Shown here: positions 33,872-43,023 of the stretch, piece by piece
Position numbering within the stretch: the stretch's first letter is position 1
How the letters are laid out: each line of letters starts with the position of its first letter
From: Pseudomonas fontis
GTDB lineage: Bacteria; Pseudomonadota; Gammaproteobacteria; Pseudomonadales; Pseudomonadaceae
Assembly: GCF_028656955.1 (NCBI RefSeq)
Contig: NZ_JAMDGY010000005.1
Location: 1-63,305, forward strand
Length of the DNA: 63,305 nucleotides
Direction: 5' to 3'
Notes under the pieces: generated by a model
The model's input: the letters and a program-made list of their open reading frames with translations, nothing else
Database searches by the model: none
What the model was told of the DNA's origin: nothing
Translations under genes and position numbers: made by a program

Positions 33872-34957
33872 TCACAGGCCTTCGAAGAATTGGTCCACCC
33901 GTGCACGGCTCAGGCCGGCAACGGTGGCGGGGTTCCAGCGCGGTTGCTTGTCCTTGTCGATCAACAGGGCACGCACGCCTTCGATCAGGTCGCCATGCTC
34001 GAACCACTGCTGGTCCAGGTGCAGTTCCATCGCAAAGCACTGCTCCAGGCTCAGGTGACGACCGCGGCGCAGCAGCTCCAGGGTCACCGCCAGCGCCAGC
34101 GGCGAGCGGGTTTCCAGCAGGTCGGCGGTTTTCAGTGCCCATTCATGGCTGTCGGCGACAGTGACGGCGCGCAGTTGCTCGATCACGCTGGCGATGTCCG
34201 GCAGGCCGAAGAAGTGGTCAATGGCCGGGCGCAAGGCGGCCAGCGGCGGGTTGTCGAGGGTCTGGGTGCCGAGCTTGGCCAGCAGGCCTTGCAGGTCCTT
34301 GAGCGGATATTCGCCCCAGTTCAGGCTGTCGAGGCGCTCATCCAGCTTGGCCAGCAAGCTGCTGTCGACAAACCAGTCTGCCAGCCCGCAATACAGCGCA
34401 TCGGCGGCTTGGACCTGGACACCGGTGACGCCAAGGTAGGTGCCCAGTTCACCGGGAATGTGCGAAAGGAAATAACTGCCGCCGACATCCGGGAAGTAGC
34501 CGATGCCGACTTCCGGCATGGCCAGGCGGCTGCGCTCGGTGACCACGCGCAGGTCGGCGCCCTGGGCCAGGCCCATGCCGCCACCCAGGGTAAAACCGTC
34601 CATCAACGCCACTACCGGCTTGCGGTAATGGTGGATGAGCTGGTCGAGGGCGTATTCCTCGATGAAGAAGTCGCGGTGCAGGCTGGTGCCACTTTTATAG
34701 CTGTCGTACAGCGAGCGGATATCGCCGCCGGCGCAGAAGCCCTTGGGGCCTTCGCCACGCAGTACCACGGCATGGATGTTCGCGTCGCCCGCCCAGGTGT
34801 CCAGCTGCCGATGCAGATGGCGGACCATGTCGAGGGTCAGGGCATTGAGGCCGGCGGGGCGGTTGAGGGTCAAGTGACCGATATGGTTGCGGACTTCGGC
34901 CAATACATCTGGCGCGGTCGCGTCCGTTGCGGCCGAAGTAGTAGCGTGCGCGGTCAT
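33872..34957 (-). CDS. 3-hydroxyisobutyryl-CoA hydrolase (enoyl-CoA hydratase family)
   Basis: A 361-residue crotonase-fold hydrolase. It contains [29 protein letters not shown], and [18 protein letters not shown], whose Glu and Asp are the catalytic residues of this family. The length (about 360) and C-terminal tail are those of 3-hydroxyisobutyryl-CoA hydrolase, not simple hydratases. It acts in valine breakdown. It probably starts the transcript that includes the acyl-CoA dehydrogenase. A shorter start inside the first 20 residues is possible. Confidence 0.92.
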   Translation of the reverse strand: MTAHATTSAATDATAPDVLAEVRNHIGHLTLNRPAGLNALTLDMVRHLHRQLDTWAGDANIHAVVLRGEGPKGFCAGGDIRSLYDSYKSGTSLHRDFFIEEYALDQLIHHYRKPVVALMDGFTLGGGMGLAQGADLRVVTERSRLAMPEVGIGYFPDVGGSYFLSHIPGELGTYLGVTGVQVQAADALYCGLADWFVDSSLLAKLDERLDSLNWGEYPLKDLQGLLAKLGTQTLDNPPLAALRPAIDHFFGLPDIASVIEQLRAVTVADSHEWALKTADLLETRSPLALAVTLELLRRGRHLSLEQCFAMELHLDQQWFEHGDLIEGVRALLIDKDKQPRWNPATVAGLSRARVDQFFEGL

Positions 34958-35296
34958 CGCTGTCTCCCTGCTTTGTTATTGATTTTCCACATGAATTAAC
35001 ACGGTGTGGAGATGGGTTCAAGGATCGTCCGGATCGTATCAGTGCAAATTTGCCCAATACAATCAGCAAAACTGCAGGTGCTGCCTGCATTTTTGCATGA
35101 CGAGCTCGGTCCTTCGCACCGGGTCTTGCCACTTTAGCCTTGTGACACCGCCGGGCAAGGGATTAGTTCCCTTGCCCGGCGTGGTGCTGCGCCACGCCAA
35201 AGCAGCAGGGGGTTGCGGCCAACGCAGCGTAGGGCTCGAGCGTGCGGCTTTCGATAATCGCCTCCGACAACCGTCCCCCCGTTTGCGGAGAGCGTC
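34958..35296. other. Intergenic region between the hydrolase and the porin
   Basis: A 339-base divergent region. It holds the hydrolase promoter side, the hairpins described separately, and the repeated word AAAGCAGCAGGGGG (about 35199) like that at 30334. No gene is found. Confidence 0.5.
35149..35198 (+). promoter_or_regulatory. Two overlapping hairpins in the porin leader
   Basis: A perfect 13-bp stem, CGCCGGGCAAGGG (35149-35161) with CCCTTGCCCGGCG (35169-35181), loop of 7. GGCGTGG (35178-35184) also pairs with CCACGCC (35192-35198). The two share GGCG (35178-35181) so they cannot both form completely, which is what one expects for a switch. It could alternatively be a terminator without a T-run followed by an unrelated palindrome. 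Confidence 0.5.
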
Positions 35297-36478
35297 ATGC
35301 ACAACAATAACAATGCCAAGACCCGTTTCCTGCCCCTGCTGATCAGCGCCACCGCCCTGGGTTTGAGCCCGCTGGCCGAGGCCGAGATCATGCTGTACGA
35401 CAAGGACCAGACGACCTTTTCCACCGATGGCTATATCAACGCCTTCTATGTGAACAGCGACGTCGACCGCGCGGGTGAGCAGTACGACCGGCGCCAGTCG
35501 CGGGTGAAGATGGGCTTTCTGCCCAACTACCTGGGTTTCAACATGACCCGCCAGGTCGATGACCTCAAGCTGGGCGCGCGTGCGTCGTTCTGGGTGACGA
35601 TCAACGACAGTGAAACCAACGGCACCGACACGGCCATCGATGTGCGCCAGTTCTACGGCACGGTGGCCAACCCGGGCTGGGGTGAAGTGCTGATCGGCAA
35701 GGATTTCGGCCTGTTTGCCCGCTCCAACATCCTCCTCGACGAGTTGCTGGCAGGCTATGGCCAGGTCAGCGATACCCTGGGCCTGGTCGACGGCGGCGGG
35801 GTGTCGTTCGGCAATATCGGCAGCGGTTACCCGTATCCGTTCCCGACTTCGCAGATCACCTACCGGACCCCGGTGATGGACGGGCTGCGGGTCGCCGTGG
35901 GGATCATGGACCCGGTCGATACCAACGATGACAGTGCAGTGGGCAAGGCTTACCAGAAGAACCCGCGTACCGAGAGCGAGATCACCTACCAGTTCGACCT
36001 GGGTGGAGCGCAGATCTACAGCTGGTTGAACGGCAGCTACCAGACTTCGGAGAACACCGACAACACGGTGGACTCGGTGACCTCCAAGGGCCTGGGTTAT
36101 GGCGTGCAGGCGAAGCTGGGTGGGTTGTCGCTGACCGGGTCGGGCTTTACCGCCAAGGGCATCAACCCGTTCTTTACCAACAATGCCGGGGAGGCGACCC
36201 TGCGTGAGGTGGACAGCACCGGTTATCTGCTGCAGGGCTCGTACAAGGTCGGCAAGAACCGCGTGGCGTTGTCCTATGGCAAGACCAAGGATGACGGCAA
36301 TGGCGCGGTGAACACCGGGGCGGATTACCAGACGCGAGGGATCGCGTTGTTTCATGACATCAATGACAACCTGAAGCTGGTGGCCGAGTACAACCAGTTC
36401 GAGATCGACGGGCATGAGGGGGACAGCCAGAACGAGGATACCGATACCTTCGCAGTGGGGGCGGTGTTGACCTGGTAG
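35297..36478 (+). CDS. Outer-membrane porin
   Basis: A 393-residue precursor with a signal peptide (TRFLPLLISATALGLSPLAEAE). It starts IMLYDKDQTTFSTDGYINAFYV and carries the FGLFARSNILLDELLAGYG loop. The C-terminal strand FAVGAVLTW ends in Trp rather than the usual Phe, still a valid barrel end. A general Gram-negative porin (trimeric, 16 strands expected). It follows the alcohol-oxidation genes, which might mean a role in alcohol or acid entry; this is inference. Confidence 0.88.
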   Translation: MHNNNNAKTRFLPLLISATALGLSPLAEAEIMLYDKDQTTFSTDGYINAFYVNSDVDRAGEQYDRRQSRVKMGFLPNYLGFNMTRQVDDLKLGARASFWVTINDSETNGTDTAIDVRQFYGTVANPGWGEVLIGKDFGLFARSNILLDELLAGYGQVSDTLGLVDGGGVSFGNIGSGYPYPFPTSQITYRTPVMDGLRVAVGIMDPVDTNDDSAVGKAYQKNPRTESEITYQFDLGGAQIYSWLNGSYQTSENTDNTVDSVTSKGLGYGVQAKLGGLSLTGSGFTAKGINPFFTNNAGEATLREVDSTGYLLQGSYKVGKNRVALSYGKTKDDGNGAVNTGADYQTRGIALFHDINDNLKLVAEYNQFEIDGHEGDSQNEDTDTFAVGAVLTW

Positions 36479-36501
36479 GGGCTGAGGCTTGTGGTAGCCC
36501 A

Positions 36502-36575
36502 ATCGCGGGACCAGCCCGCTCCCACAATGGGAGGCAACAGTGTTCCCTGTGGGAGCGGGCTGGTCCCGCGATTGA
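36502..36575. repeat. REP-like inverted pair, second sequence type
   Basis: ATCGCGGGACCAGCCCGCTC (36502) and its inverse CCTGTGGGAGCGGGCTGGTC (36546) form a facing pair. The arms differ from the main REP of this window (CGGGACCAGCCCG rather than CCGGCAAGGCCGG). Confidence 0.8.
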
Positions 36576-36689
36576 GCCCCCACCGATCTACAACCATTGC
36601 CACCCAAACCCGCTACCCAAGTAGCATTCGGGCAAACCGGCAATCTCCCTAAACTGCGTGCATCCGATCCCGCCCCGCGAGAAGCCGTC

Positions 36690-37853
36690 ATGCCGCATTC
36701 CCCCGCCGAGGGCATCATCAGCGCGGTGTCCCGGGCCAGCGCTGCCGAAGCCGCTGCCCAGGACCTCGCCGCCCAGTTGTTGCACCCGCACCTGGGCTTC
36801 GTGCTGTTCTTCTGTTCCGCCGAATACGACCTGCCAGCCCTGGCCCAGGCACTGCAACAGAGCTTTGGCGGCATACGCCTGGCCGGCTGCACCAGCGCTG
36901 GCGAGATCAGCCCCGCAGGCTATGGCCGTGGCGGCATCACGGCACTGGGCTTCGACCACCGGCATTTCTCGATTGCCGCCGAACTTATCGCACCCATGCA
37001 CGACTTCAGCCTGATCGACGCCCAGCAATGCGTGGAGCGCCTGATCGGCACCTGCCGCAGCAACACCCTGGCACCCATCAAGGGCCACAGCTTCGCCCTG
37101 ACCCTGCTTGACGGCCTGTCCAGCCGCGAGGAAATGCTCCTCGCCGCACTCAGCGCCGCCCTCGGCGATATCCCGCATTTCGGTGGCTCAGCCGGGGACG
37201 ACAACTACCTCAACCACACCCACGTCTACTACGACGGGCACTTTCACAGCAGCGCGGCAGTGGTCTTGCTGGTCAACACCTGGCTCGATTTCGAGGTGTT
37301 CACCACCCACCACATCCAGCCACGCGAAGAGAAACTGGTGGTCACCCGCGCCGACCGGGCCAGCCGCCGGGTCTATGAACTCAACGCCGAACCCGCCGCC
37401 GAAGAATACGCGCAACTGATCGGCGTACCGCTGGACGCGCTCGATCACCGGGTGTTCGCTGCCCACCCGCTGGCCGTGCGCATCAACGAGCGCTACTACG
37501 TGCGGGCCATCCAGCAGGTGCACGACGACCTCAGCCTGAGCTTCTACTGCGCAGTGGAAAACGGCATCGTCCTCACCGCCATGCGCCCGGGGCCCTTGCT
37601 GCCCAACCTTGACGCATTGTTCGACGGCTTGCGCCAACGCCTCGGTCCCTTGCAGATGACCATCGGCTGCGACTGTTTCCTGCGCCGCCTGGAGCTGGAA
37701 AGTGGTGCGCAACTGGATGCGGTCGGCGCGTTCCTGCGCCAACAACCGGTGGTCGGTTTCAACTCCTACGGAGAGCAGTTCAATGGCATGCACATCAACC
37801 AGACCTTCACCGGCGTTGCCATCGCCCACCCCCGCAGCCGTCGTGGCGCTTGA
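36690..37853 (+). CDS. nosP: NosP, FIST-domain nitric oxide sensor
   Basis: A 387-residue protein. I chose ATG 36690. FIST-N domain (about 25-225, with AGCTSAGEISPAG) and FIST-C domain (about 230-370, ending in VVGFNSYGEQFNGMHINQTFTGVA). In P. aeruginosa the neighbouring pair PA1975 (NosP) and PA1976 (NahK) is known: NosP binds NO through heme and controls the kinase activity of NahK. The same order and an 11-base overlap with the kinase gene support this. The heme ligand cannot be named from sequence alone. Confidence 0.88.
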   Translation: MPHSPAEGIISAVSRASAAEAAAQDLAAQLLHPHLGFVLFFCSAEYDLPALAQALQQSFGGIRLAGCTSAGEISPAGYGRGGITALGFDHRHFSIAAELIAPMHDFSLIDAQQCVERLIGTCRSNTLAPIKGHSFALTLLDGLSSREEMLLAALSAALGDIPHFGGSAGDDNYLNHTHVYYDGHFHSSAAVVLLVNTWLDFEVFTTHHIQPREEKLVVTRADRASRRVYELNAEPAAEEYAQLIGVPLDALDHRVFAAHPLAVRINERYYVRAIQQVHDDLSLSFYCAVENGIVLTAMRPGPLLPNLDALFDGLRQRLGPLQMTIGCDCFLRRLELESGAQLDAVGAFLRQQPVVGFNSYGEQFNGMHINQTFTGVAIAHPRSRRGA

Positions 37854-40389
37854 GCCCGAGGCACTGATCGCCCAGCTGCTGCACGACAAGCACAAGCTTG
37901 AGCGGATCAACGCGGCGCTGATCGAACGCCTGGAGTCCGGCGCCGCGCGCCCGGACGATTCCTACGCGGCCTTCCAGTATTCCGTGGTGCTGGCCGAGCA
38001 GGTGCGCGAACGCACCGACGCGCTGAACCAGGCCATGGCCGAACTCAAGGCCAGCAATCATTTGCTCAGTGACGCCCGCCTGCGCGCAGAAACCGCGCAC
38101 CAGCACCTGGTCGATGCCATCGAGAGCATTTCCGATGCCTTCGTGCTGTTCGACCAGGACCTGCGCATCGTCCTGTTCAACCAGCGTTTCAAGGCATTCT
38201 GGGCCAACAGCCGCATCCGCATCATCGCCGGCATGCGCCTGTCCGAGGTCAAGCGGCTGATGCAGAGCTCCGGCCCGTTCAGCGAGGAACAACGCGGGCA
38301 CAGCGATGAACACCTGCTGTACCGCCTGCGCAATGGTCGTTGGCTGCAGGTCAGCGAACGGCCCACCCATGGCGGCGGGCGGGTGATGCTGTTCACCGAC
38401 ATCACCGAGGTCAAGCTCAGCGAAACCCAGCGCCGCGAGCAGGCGGTGGCGCAAAAATCGCATCTGTTGCAACGCGCGGTAGACAACCTGTCCCAGGGGG
38501 TGGCGATGGTCAACGCCGACGGGGTGCTGGAGCTGTGGAACCGCCGCTTCCTCGAGCTCAGCGGCCTGGCGCCGATTGCCGCCCACCGCCCGTTTGCCGA
38601 GGTCATCGCCGACAGCGAGCTGGCCTTGCTGACTCCCGCCAGCCGCAACGACAACGGGCGTGCCATCCATGAACTGGAACAGCGCCTGTACGACGGCCGA
38701 GTCCTGGAAATTCGCACCCATGCCTTGCCCACCGGCGGCTTCGTCAACACCTTCACCGATATCACCGAGCGCTACCAGCATGCCAAGGCCTTGAGCGAGA
38801 GCGAACGCTGGATCCGCCTGATCACTGACCATGTCCCGGCCCTGATCGCCTACCTCAACGCCGAGCTGGTCTACGAGTTCACCAACAAGGTGTACGAGCA
38901 GTGGTACTGCTGGCCCAGCGCGATGATGCTTGGCCAGCGCCTGAGTGAAGTGCACAGCCCCGAACACTACCGCCGTCTTGAAGGCTATATCGAGCAGGCC
39001 TTGGCCGGGGAGAGCGTGACCTTCGAGTTTGCCGAGACCAACGCCCACGGCGAGCAGCGCTACATGCTGCGCTCCTATGTGCCGAACCGCCTGGCCAGCG
39101 GGGAAGTGGTGGGGATCTTCGTGTTGATCCGCGATATCACCGAGCGTCGGCGTACCGCCGAGGCCCTGCATCAGGCGTACCAGCACCTGGAAGTGCGGGT
39201 ACGCGAGCGTACGGCCGAGCTTACCCAGCTTAATCAGCAACTGCGCGACGCCAAGCACGAGGCCGAACGGGCCAACCTGTCGAAAACCAAGTTCCTTGCC
39301 GCCGTCAGCCATGACCTGCTGCAACCGCTGAATGCCGCGCGGCTGTTCACCAGCGCCCTGCAGGAGCAGCAATCGGCCAACCCTGCACTGGTGCGCAATG
39401 TCAGCAATTCGCTGGACGATGTCGAAAGCCTGTTGGGTACGCTGGTGGACATTTCCAAGCTGGATGCCGGGGTGATCAAGGCCGAGCAGACCCGTTTCGC
39501 CGCCAGCGACCTGCTCGACAACCTTGCCGCCGAGTACGCGCGGGCCGCCGCTGGCGAAGGCTTGCAGCTGGTCTATGTGCCGAGCAGCCTGTGGGTGCAC
39601 AGCGACATCCAGCTACTGGCGCGGATCCTGCGCAACCTGCTGAGCAATGCCATCCGCTACACCCCGCGTGGCCGGGTGCTGCTGGGCTGTCGCCGGCGCG
39701 GGGCGCAGGTGTGGATCGAGGTGTGGGACACCGGCATCGGCATTGCGCCGGACAAATGCGAAGAGGTGTTCCAGGAGTTCAAGCGCGGTGATGTGCAGCG
39801 CCCTGATCAGGACCGTGGCCTGGGCCTGGGGTTGGCCATCGTCGACAAGATCGCCGGTATTTTGCAGCACCGGGTAAGTCTGCGCTCGACACCGGGCCAA
39901 GGCTCGGTGTTCGCAATCGAGGTGCCACGCAGTGAGCCGCTGACGCAGGTCCAGATCCCGGCAGCTGAGCCGCTGCTGCTGATGGAGCGCCTGGAAGGCG
40001 CACGGATCTGGGTGCTGGATAACGATGCGGCGATCTGCGAAGGCATGCGCACCCTGCTGGAGCAGTGGGGCTGCGAGGTGGTCACCGCGCTGAGCGAGCA
40101 GGACCTGGCCCGGCAGGTGGCCACCGACCGGGCGCAGGCGGACCTGCTGATCGTTGATTACCACCTGGACAACGGCCGCAATGGCGTGGAAGCGGTGACC
40201 GCGATCAATGCTCGGCGGGCGTCACCCTTGCCGGCCTTGATGATCACCGCCAACTACAGCAACGAACTGCGCCAGCAGGTACGGGCGCTGGGCCATGCGT
40301 TGCTGCACAAGCCGGTGCGGCCGATGAAGCTCAAGGCCGCCATCAGCCACTTGCTCGGCAGCGAACTCAGCGCGCCAGGCGCCCACTGA
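37843..40389 (+). CDS. nahK: Hybrid sensor kinase NahK (ErcS')
   Basis: An 848-residue cytoplasmic hybrid kinase, start GTG 37843 inside the nosP end. Order: coiled coil (about 10-70), three PAS domains (about 80-200, 205-320, 330-440), another coiled coil, His kinase with H-box His490 in VSHDLLQPLN, ATPase domain with NLLSNAIRYT, DTGIGI and GLGLAI, then a receiver with Asp772 in LLIVDYHLDNG. No membrane segments. ErcS'/NahK in Pseudomonas controls ethanol-oxidation and biofilm phosphorelays. Its final 23 bases overlap the convergent reductase gene. Confidence 0.9.
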   Translation: MALEPEALIAQLLHDKHKLERINAALIERLESGAARPDDSYAAFQYSVVLAEQVRERTDALNQAMAELKASNHLLSDARLRAETAHQHLVDAIESISDAFVLFDQDLRIVLFNQRFKAFWANSRIRIIAGMRLSEVKRLMQSSGPFSEEQRGHSDEHLLYRLRNGRWLQVSERPTHGGGRVMLFTDITEVKLSETQRREQAVAQKSHLLQRAVDNLSQGVAMVNADGVLELWNRRFLELSGLAPIAAHRPFAEVIADSELALLTPASRNDNGRAIHELEQRLYDGRVLEIRTHALPTGGFVNTFTDITERYQHAKALSESERWIRLITDHVPALIAYLNAELVYEFTNKVYEQWYCWPSAMMLGQRLSEVHSPEHYRRLEGYIEQALAGESVTFEFAETNAHGEQRYMLRSYVPNRLASGEVVGIFVLIRDITERRRTAEALHQAYQHLEVRVRERTAELTQLNQQLRDAKHEAERANLSKTKFLAAVSHDLLQPLNAARLFTSALQEQQSANPALVRNVSNSLDDVESLLGTLVDISKLDAGVIKAEQTRFAASDLLDNLAAEYARAAAGEGLQLVYVPSSLWVHSDIQLLARILRNLLSNAIRYTPRGRVLLGCRRRGAQVWIEVWDTGIGIAPDKCEEVFQEFKRGDVQRPDQDRGLGLGLAIVDKIAGILQHRVSLRSTPGQGSVFAIEVPRSEPLTQVQIPAAEPLLLMERLEGARIWVLDNDAAICEGMRTLLEQWGCEVVTALSEQDLARQVATDRAQADLLIVDYHLDNGRNGVEAVTAINARRASPLPALMITANYSNELRQQVRALGHALLHKPVRPMKLKAAISHLLGSELSAPGAH

Positions 40390-41374
40390 CGAAGTGCGCG
40401 ACATCGTTGTAGCCAGGGGTCGAGGCGTGGCCGGGGGCTACCAGCGAGTCGATGAAGGCTTCGTCCTCGGCGGTGATCTTCACTTCCAGCGCGCCGCTGT
40501 AGGTGTCCCATTGCGCCTCGGTGCGCGGGCCGACGATGGCCGAGCTGATGTGCTGGTTGTTGAGGACCCAGGCAATCGCGAACTCGACCATGCCGACGCC
40601 TTTGTCGGCGGTGTAGGCGTGGATCTTCTGGGCGATTTCCAGTGACTCCGGGCGCCATTCGGTTTCCAGAATGCGCTTGTCCTGGCGGCCGGCACGGCTG
40701 TTGGCGTCGGGGGTGGCATTGGGCGCGTACTTGCCGCTGAGCACGCCACGGGCCAGGGGGCTGAACGGCACGATGCCGAGGCCGTGGTGGGCGGCGGCGG
40801 TGAACTGCTCGGGTTCGGCCTGGCGGTTGACGATGTTGTACAGCGGCTGGCTGACCACCGGCTTGGCGATGCCCAGGCGTTCGGCCAGGTTGCAGATTTC
40901 GGCGATACGCCAGCCGCGGAAGTTGGACACGCCCCAGTGGCGGATCTTGCCTTGGCGCAGCAGGTCGCCGATGGCCGATACGCTGACTTCCAGCGGGGTG
41001 CTGTGGTCTTCGCGGTGCAGGTAGTAGATGTCGAGGTAGTCGGTGCCCAGGCGGGTCAGGCTGGCCTCGATGGCGTTGAAGATATGTTTGCGGCCCAGGC
41101 CGCTGCGGTTGGGCAGGCCGTCGAGGGGGCCGAAGCCGACCTTGGAGGCGAGGATCCAGTCCTGGCGGTTGCGGGCGATGGCTTCGCCGACGATTTCTTC
41201 GGAGCGCCCACCGTTGTAGACGTCAGCGGTATCGATGAAATTGATGCCCTGGCCCCAGGCCTTGTCGATGATGCGCAGCGAGTCTTCGCTGCTGGTCTGT
41301 TCGCCGAACATCATGCTGCCCAGGGTGAGGGCGGAAACCTGCAGACCACTGCGGCCCAGCGGACGGTAGATCAT
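40367..41374 (-). CDS. Aldo/keto reductase
   Basis: A 335-residue AKR of (beta/alpha)8 fold. Catalytic residues: Asp in FIDTADVYNGGRSEE, Tyr in YNGGRSE, Lys in ILASKVGFG, His in YYLHREDHSTP; NADPH-binding part ends GPRTEAQWDTYSGALEV. Substrate unknown. The reading frame ends 23 bases inside the nahK stop, a convergent overlap that is unusual. No operon partners. Confidence 0.93.
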   Translation of the reverse strand: MIYRPLGRSGLQVSALTLGSMMFGEQTSSEDSLRIIDKAWGQGINFIDTADVYNGGRSEEIVGEAIARNRQDWILASKVGFGPLDGLPNRSGLGRKHIFNAIEASLTRLGTDYLDIYYLHREDHSTPLEVSVSAIGDLLRQGKIRHWGVSNFRGWRIAEICNLAERLGIAKPVVSQPLYNIVNRQAEPEQFTAAAHHGLGIVPFSPLARGVLSGKYAPNATPDANSRAGRQDKRILETEWRPESLEIAQKIHAYTADKGVGMVEFAIAWVLNNQHISSAIVGPRTEAQWDTYSGALEVKITAEDEAFIDSLVAPGHASTPGYNDVAHFVSGRLAR

Positions 41375-41439
41375 GATCGGTAATCCCTTCGCGGTTTGGA
41401 TCCGATCTGTTTTACACAGTTATCCGAGGGTTGAAAAGC

Positions 41440-41516
41440 ATCGCCGGCAAGGCCGGCTCCCACAGAATTGATACCAGTGAGTACTGGTTTGTGTGGGAGC
41501 CGGCCTTGCCGGCGAT
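41440..41516. repeat. REP pair
   Basis: Facing copies at 41440-41465 and 41492-41516 between the aldo/keto reductase start and the MFS gene end. Confidence 0.85.
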
Positions 41517-41535
41517 TGGCTCGACGCGGTCCTCG

Positions 41536-42864
41536 TCAGTTTGCAGTAACCGCCGCACCCGCCCGCGCCCGCGAAACCCGCAGTGCCACCAGGCTACCCA
41601 CCACGATCAACCCCGCCAGCGAATACAGCGCCGCGTCGGTCGAACCGGTCTGGTCCTTGATGAAGCCCACCAGGTAAGGGCTGAGGAAACCGGCCATCTG
41701 CCCAACCGAGTTGATGATCGCCAGGCCCGCCACAGCGGTGCCGGCACCCAGCAGCGCCGTCGGCATTGGCCAGAACATTGGCAGGCCGGTCAGCGCACCC
41801 ATGGTCGCGATGGTCAGGCCGGCAATCGCGATGACCGGGTTATGCGCGAAGTTCACCGCGATCAGCAGGCCAATGGCGCCCATCAGCATTGGCACTACCA
41901 AGTGCCAGCGACGCTCGTTGCGCAGGTCTGCCGAACGCCCGACCAGCAGCATGAACACGCCTGCCAGCAGGTACGGGATCGCACTCAGCCAGCCGATCAG
42001 CAGGGCATCGTTGAAGCCCATGTTCTTGATGATCGACGGCAGCCAGAAGTTGATCGCGTAGACACCGCTCTGGATACAGAAGTAGATGAAGCCGAAGGTC
42101 CAGATCATCGGGTTGGTGAACACCGACAGCAGCTTGTCGCTGACTTGCTTGGGCTTGCCTTCGGCGTCCTTGCGCAGGTCAAAGGCCACTGCATCGCGCT
42201 CGGCCTGGGTCAGCCAGCTGGCCTTGGCAAAGCCGTCGCTGAGCAGGAACACCGCCATGCAGCCCAGTACCACGGTCGGCAGGCCCTGGATCAGGAACAT
42301 CCACTGCCAGCCGGCCAGGCCACCTTGGCCGGCGGCGAAGTGGTTGAGGATCCAGCCGGAGAACGGCCCGCCGAGCAGGCCAGAAACCGGGATGGCCGAC
42401 ATGAACAGGGCCATGATGCGACCACGGCGGTCAGCCGGGAACCACTGCGAGAGGTACAGCACGATGCCGGGGAAGAAGCCGGCTTCCGCTGCGCCAGTGA
42501 ACAGCCGCAGTACATAGAACTCGGTTGGCGTGGTGACGAACAGCAGGCAGGTCGACAGCGTGCCCCAGGTGATCATCATCAGGGCAATCCAGCGGCGTGG
42601 CCCGAAGCGGTTCAGCGCCAGGTTGCTGGGTAGGCCGCAGAGCACGTAGCCGATGAAGAAGATACCGGCACCGAGGCCGTAGATGGTTTCGCTGAATTTC
42701 AGCGCGTCGAGCATCTGCAGCTTGGCAAAGCCGACGTTGACGCGGTCCAGGTAGTTGAACAGGTAGCAGACGAAGATGAACGGGATCAACCGCCAGGTGA
42801 TGCGCCGGTACAGCGCATTGCGGTCGACGTCGTGGCCTTGGTCAGGGGCAGGGCTGTATGACAT
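41536..42864 (-). CDS. MFS transporter, anion:cation symporter family
   Basis: A 442-residue transporter with 12 helices. ATG at 42864. The motif NYLDRVNVGFAKLQM at helix 1-2 and GPRRWIALMMITWG are typical of the ACS family that includes glucarate, galactarate, 4-hydroxyphenylacetate and phthalate uptake. The adjacent divergent CdaR-type regulator and the glycerate kinase point to a sugar diacid or glycerate-type substrate. No dehydratase is present here. Confidence 0.88.
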   Translation of the reverse strand: MSYSPAPDQGHDVDRNALYRRITWRLIPFIFVCYLFNYLDRVNVGFAKLQMLDALKFSETIYGLGAGIFFIGYVLCGLPSNLALNRFGPRRWIALMMITWGTLSTCLLFVTTPTEFYVLRLFTGAAEAGFFPGIVLYLSQWFPADRRGRIMALFMSAIPVSGLLGGPFSGWILNHFAAGQGGLAGWQWMFLIQGLPTVVLGCMAVFLLSDGFAKASWLTQAERDAVAFDLRKDAEGKPKQVSDKLLSVFTNPMIWTFGFIYFCIQSGVYAINFWLPSIIKNMGFNDALLIGWLSAIPYLLAGVFMLLVGRSADLRNERRWHLVVPMLMGAIGLLIAVNFAHNPVIAIAGLTIATMGALTGLPMFWPMPTALLGAGTAVAGLAIINSVGQMAGFLSPYLVGFIKDQTGSTDAALYSLAGLIVVGSLVALRVSRARAGAAVTAN

Positions 42865-43023
42865 GATTCTCTCTCTGTTGTTATGGTTATCGCGGCAATC
42901 TGCATCGTGGCAGTGCTGCGATGAGTCTCGGCGAGCGCGTGGCGGCTGTCTTTGTGCTTTTGCACAGGTTTTTCGCCAGCCTGCTGTGCCCCGGACCAAC
43001 CTGTTGACCTCAAGGAAACCCGC

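Noticed and set aside
37807..39600. A 597-codon antisense frame over nahK
   Set aside because: NahK has PAS, kinase and receiver motifs in the other strand; the antisense frame has none.
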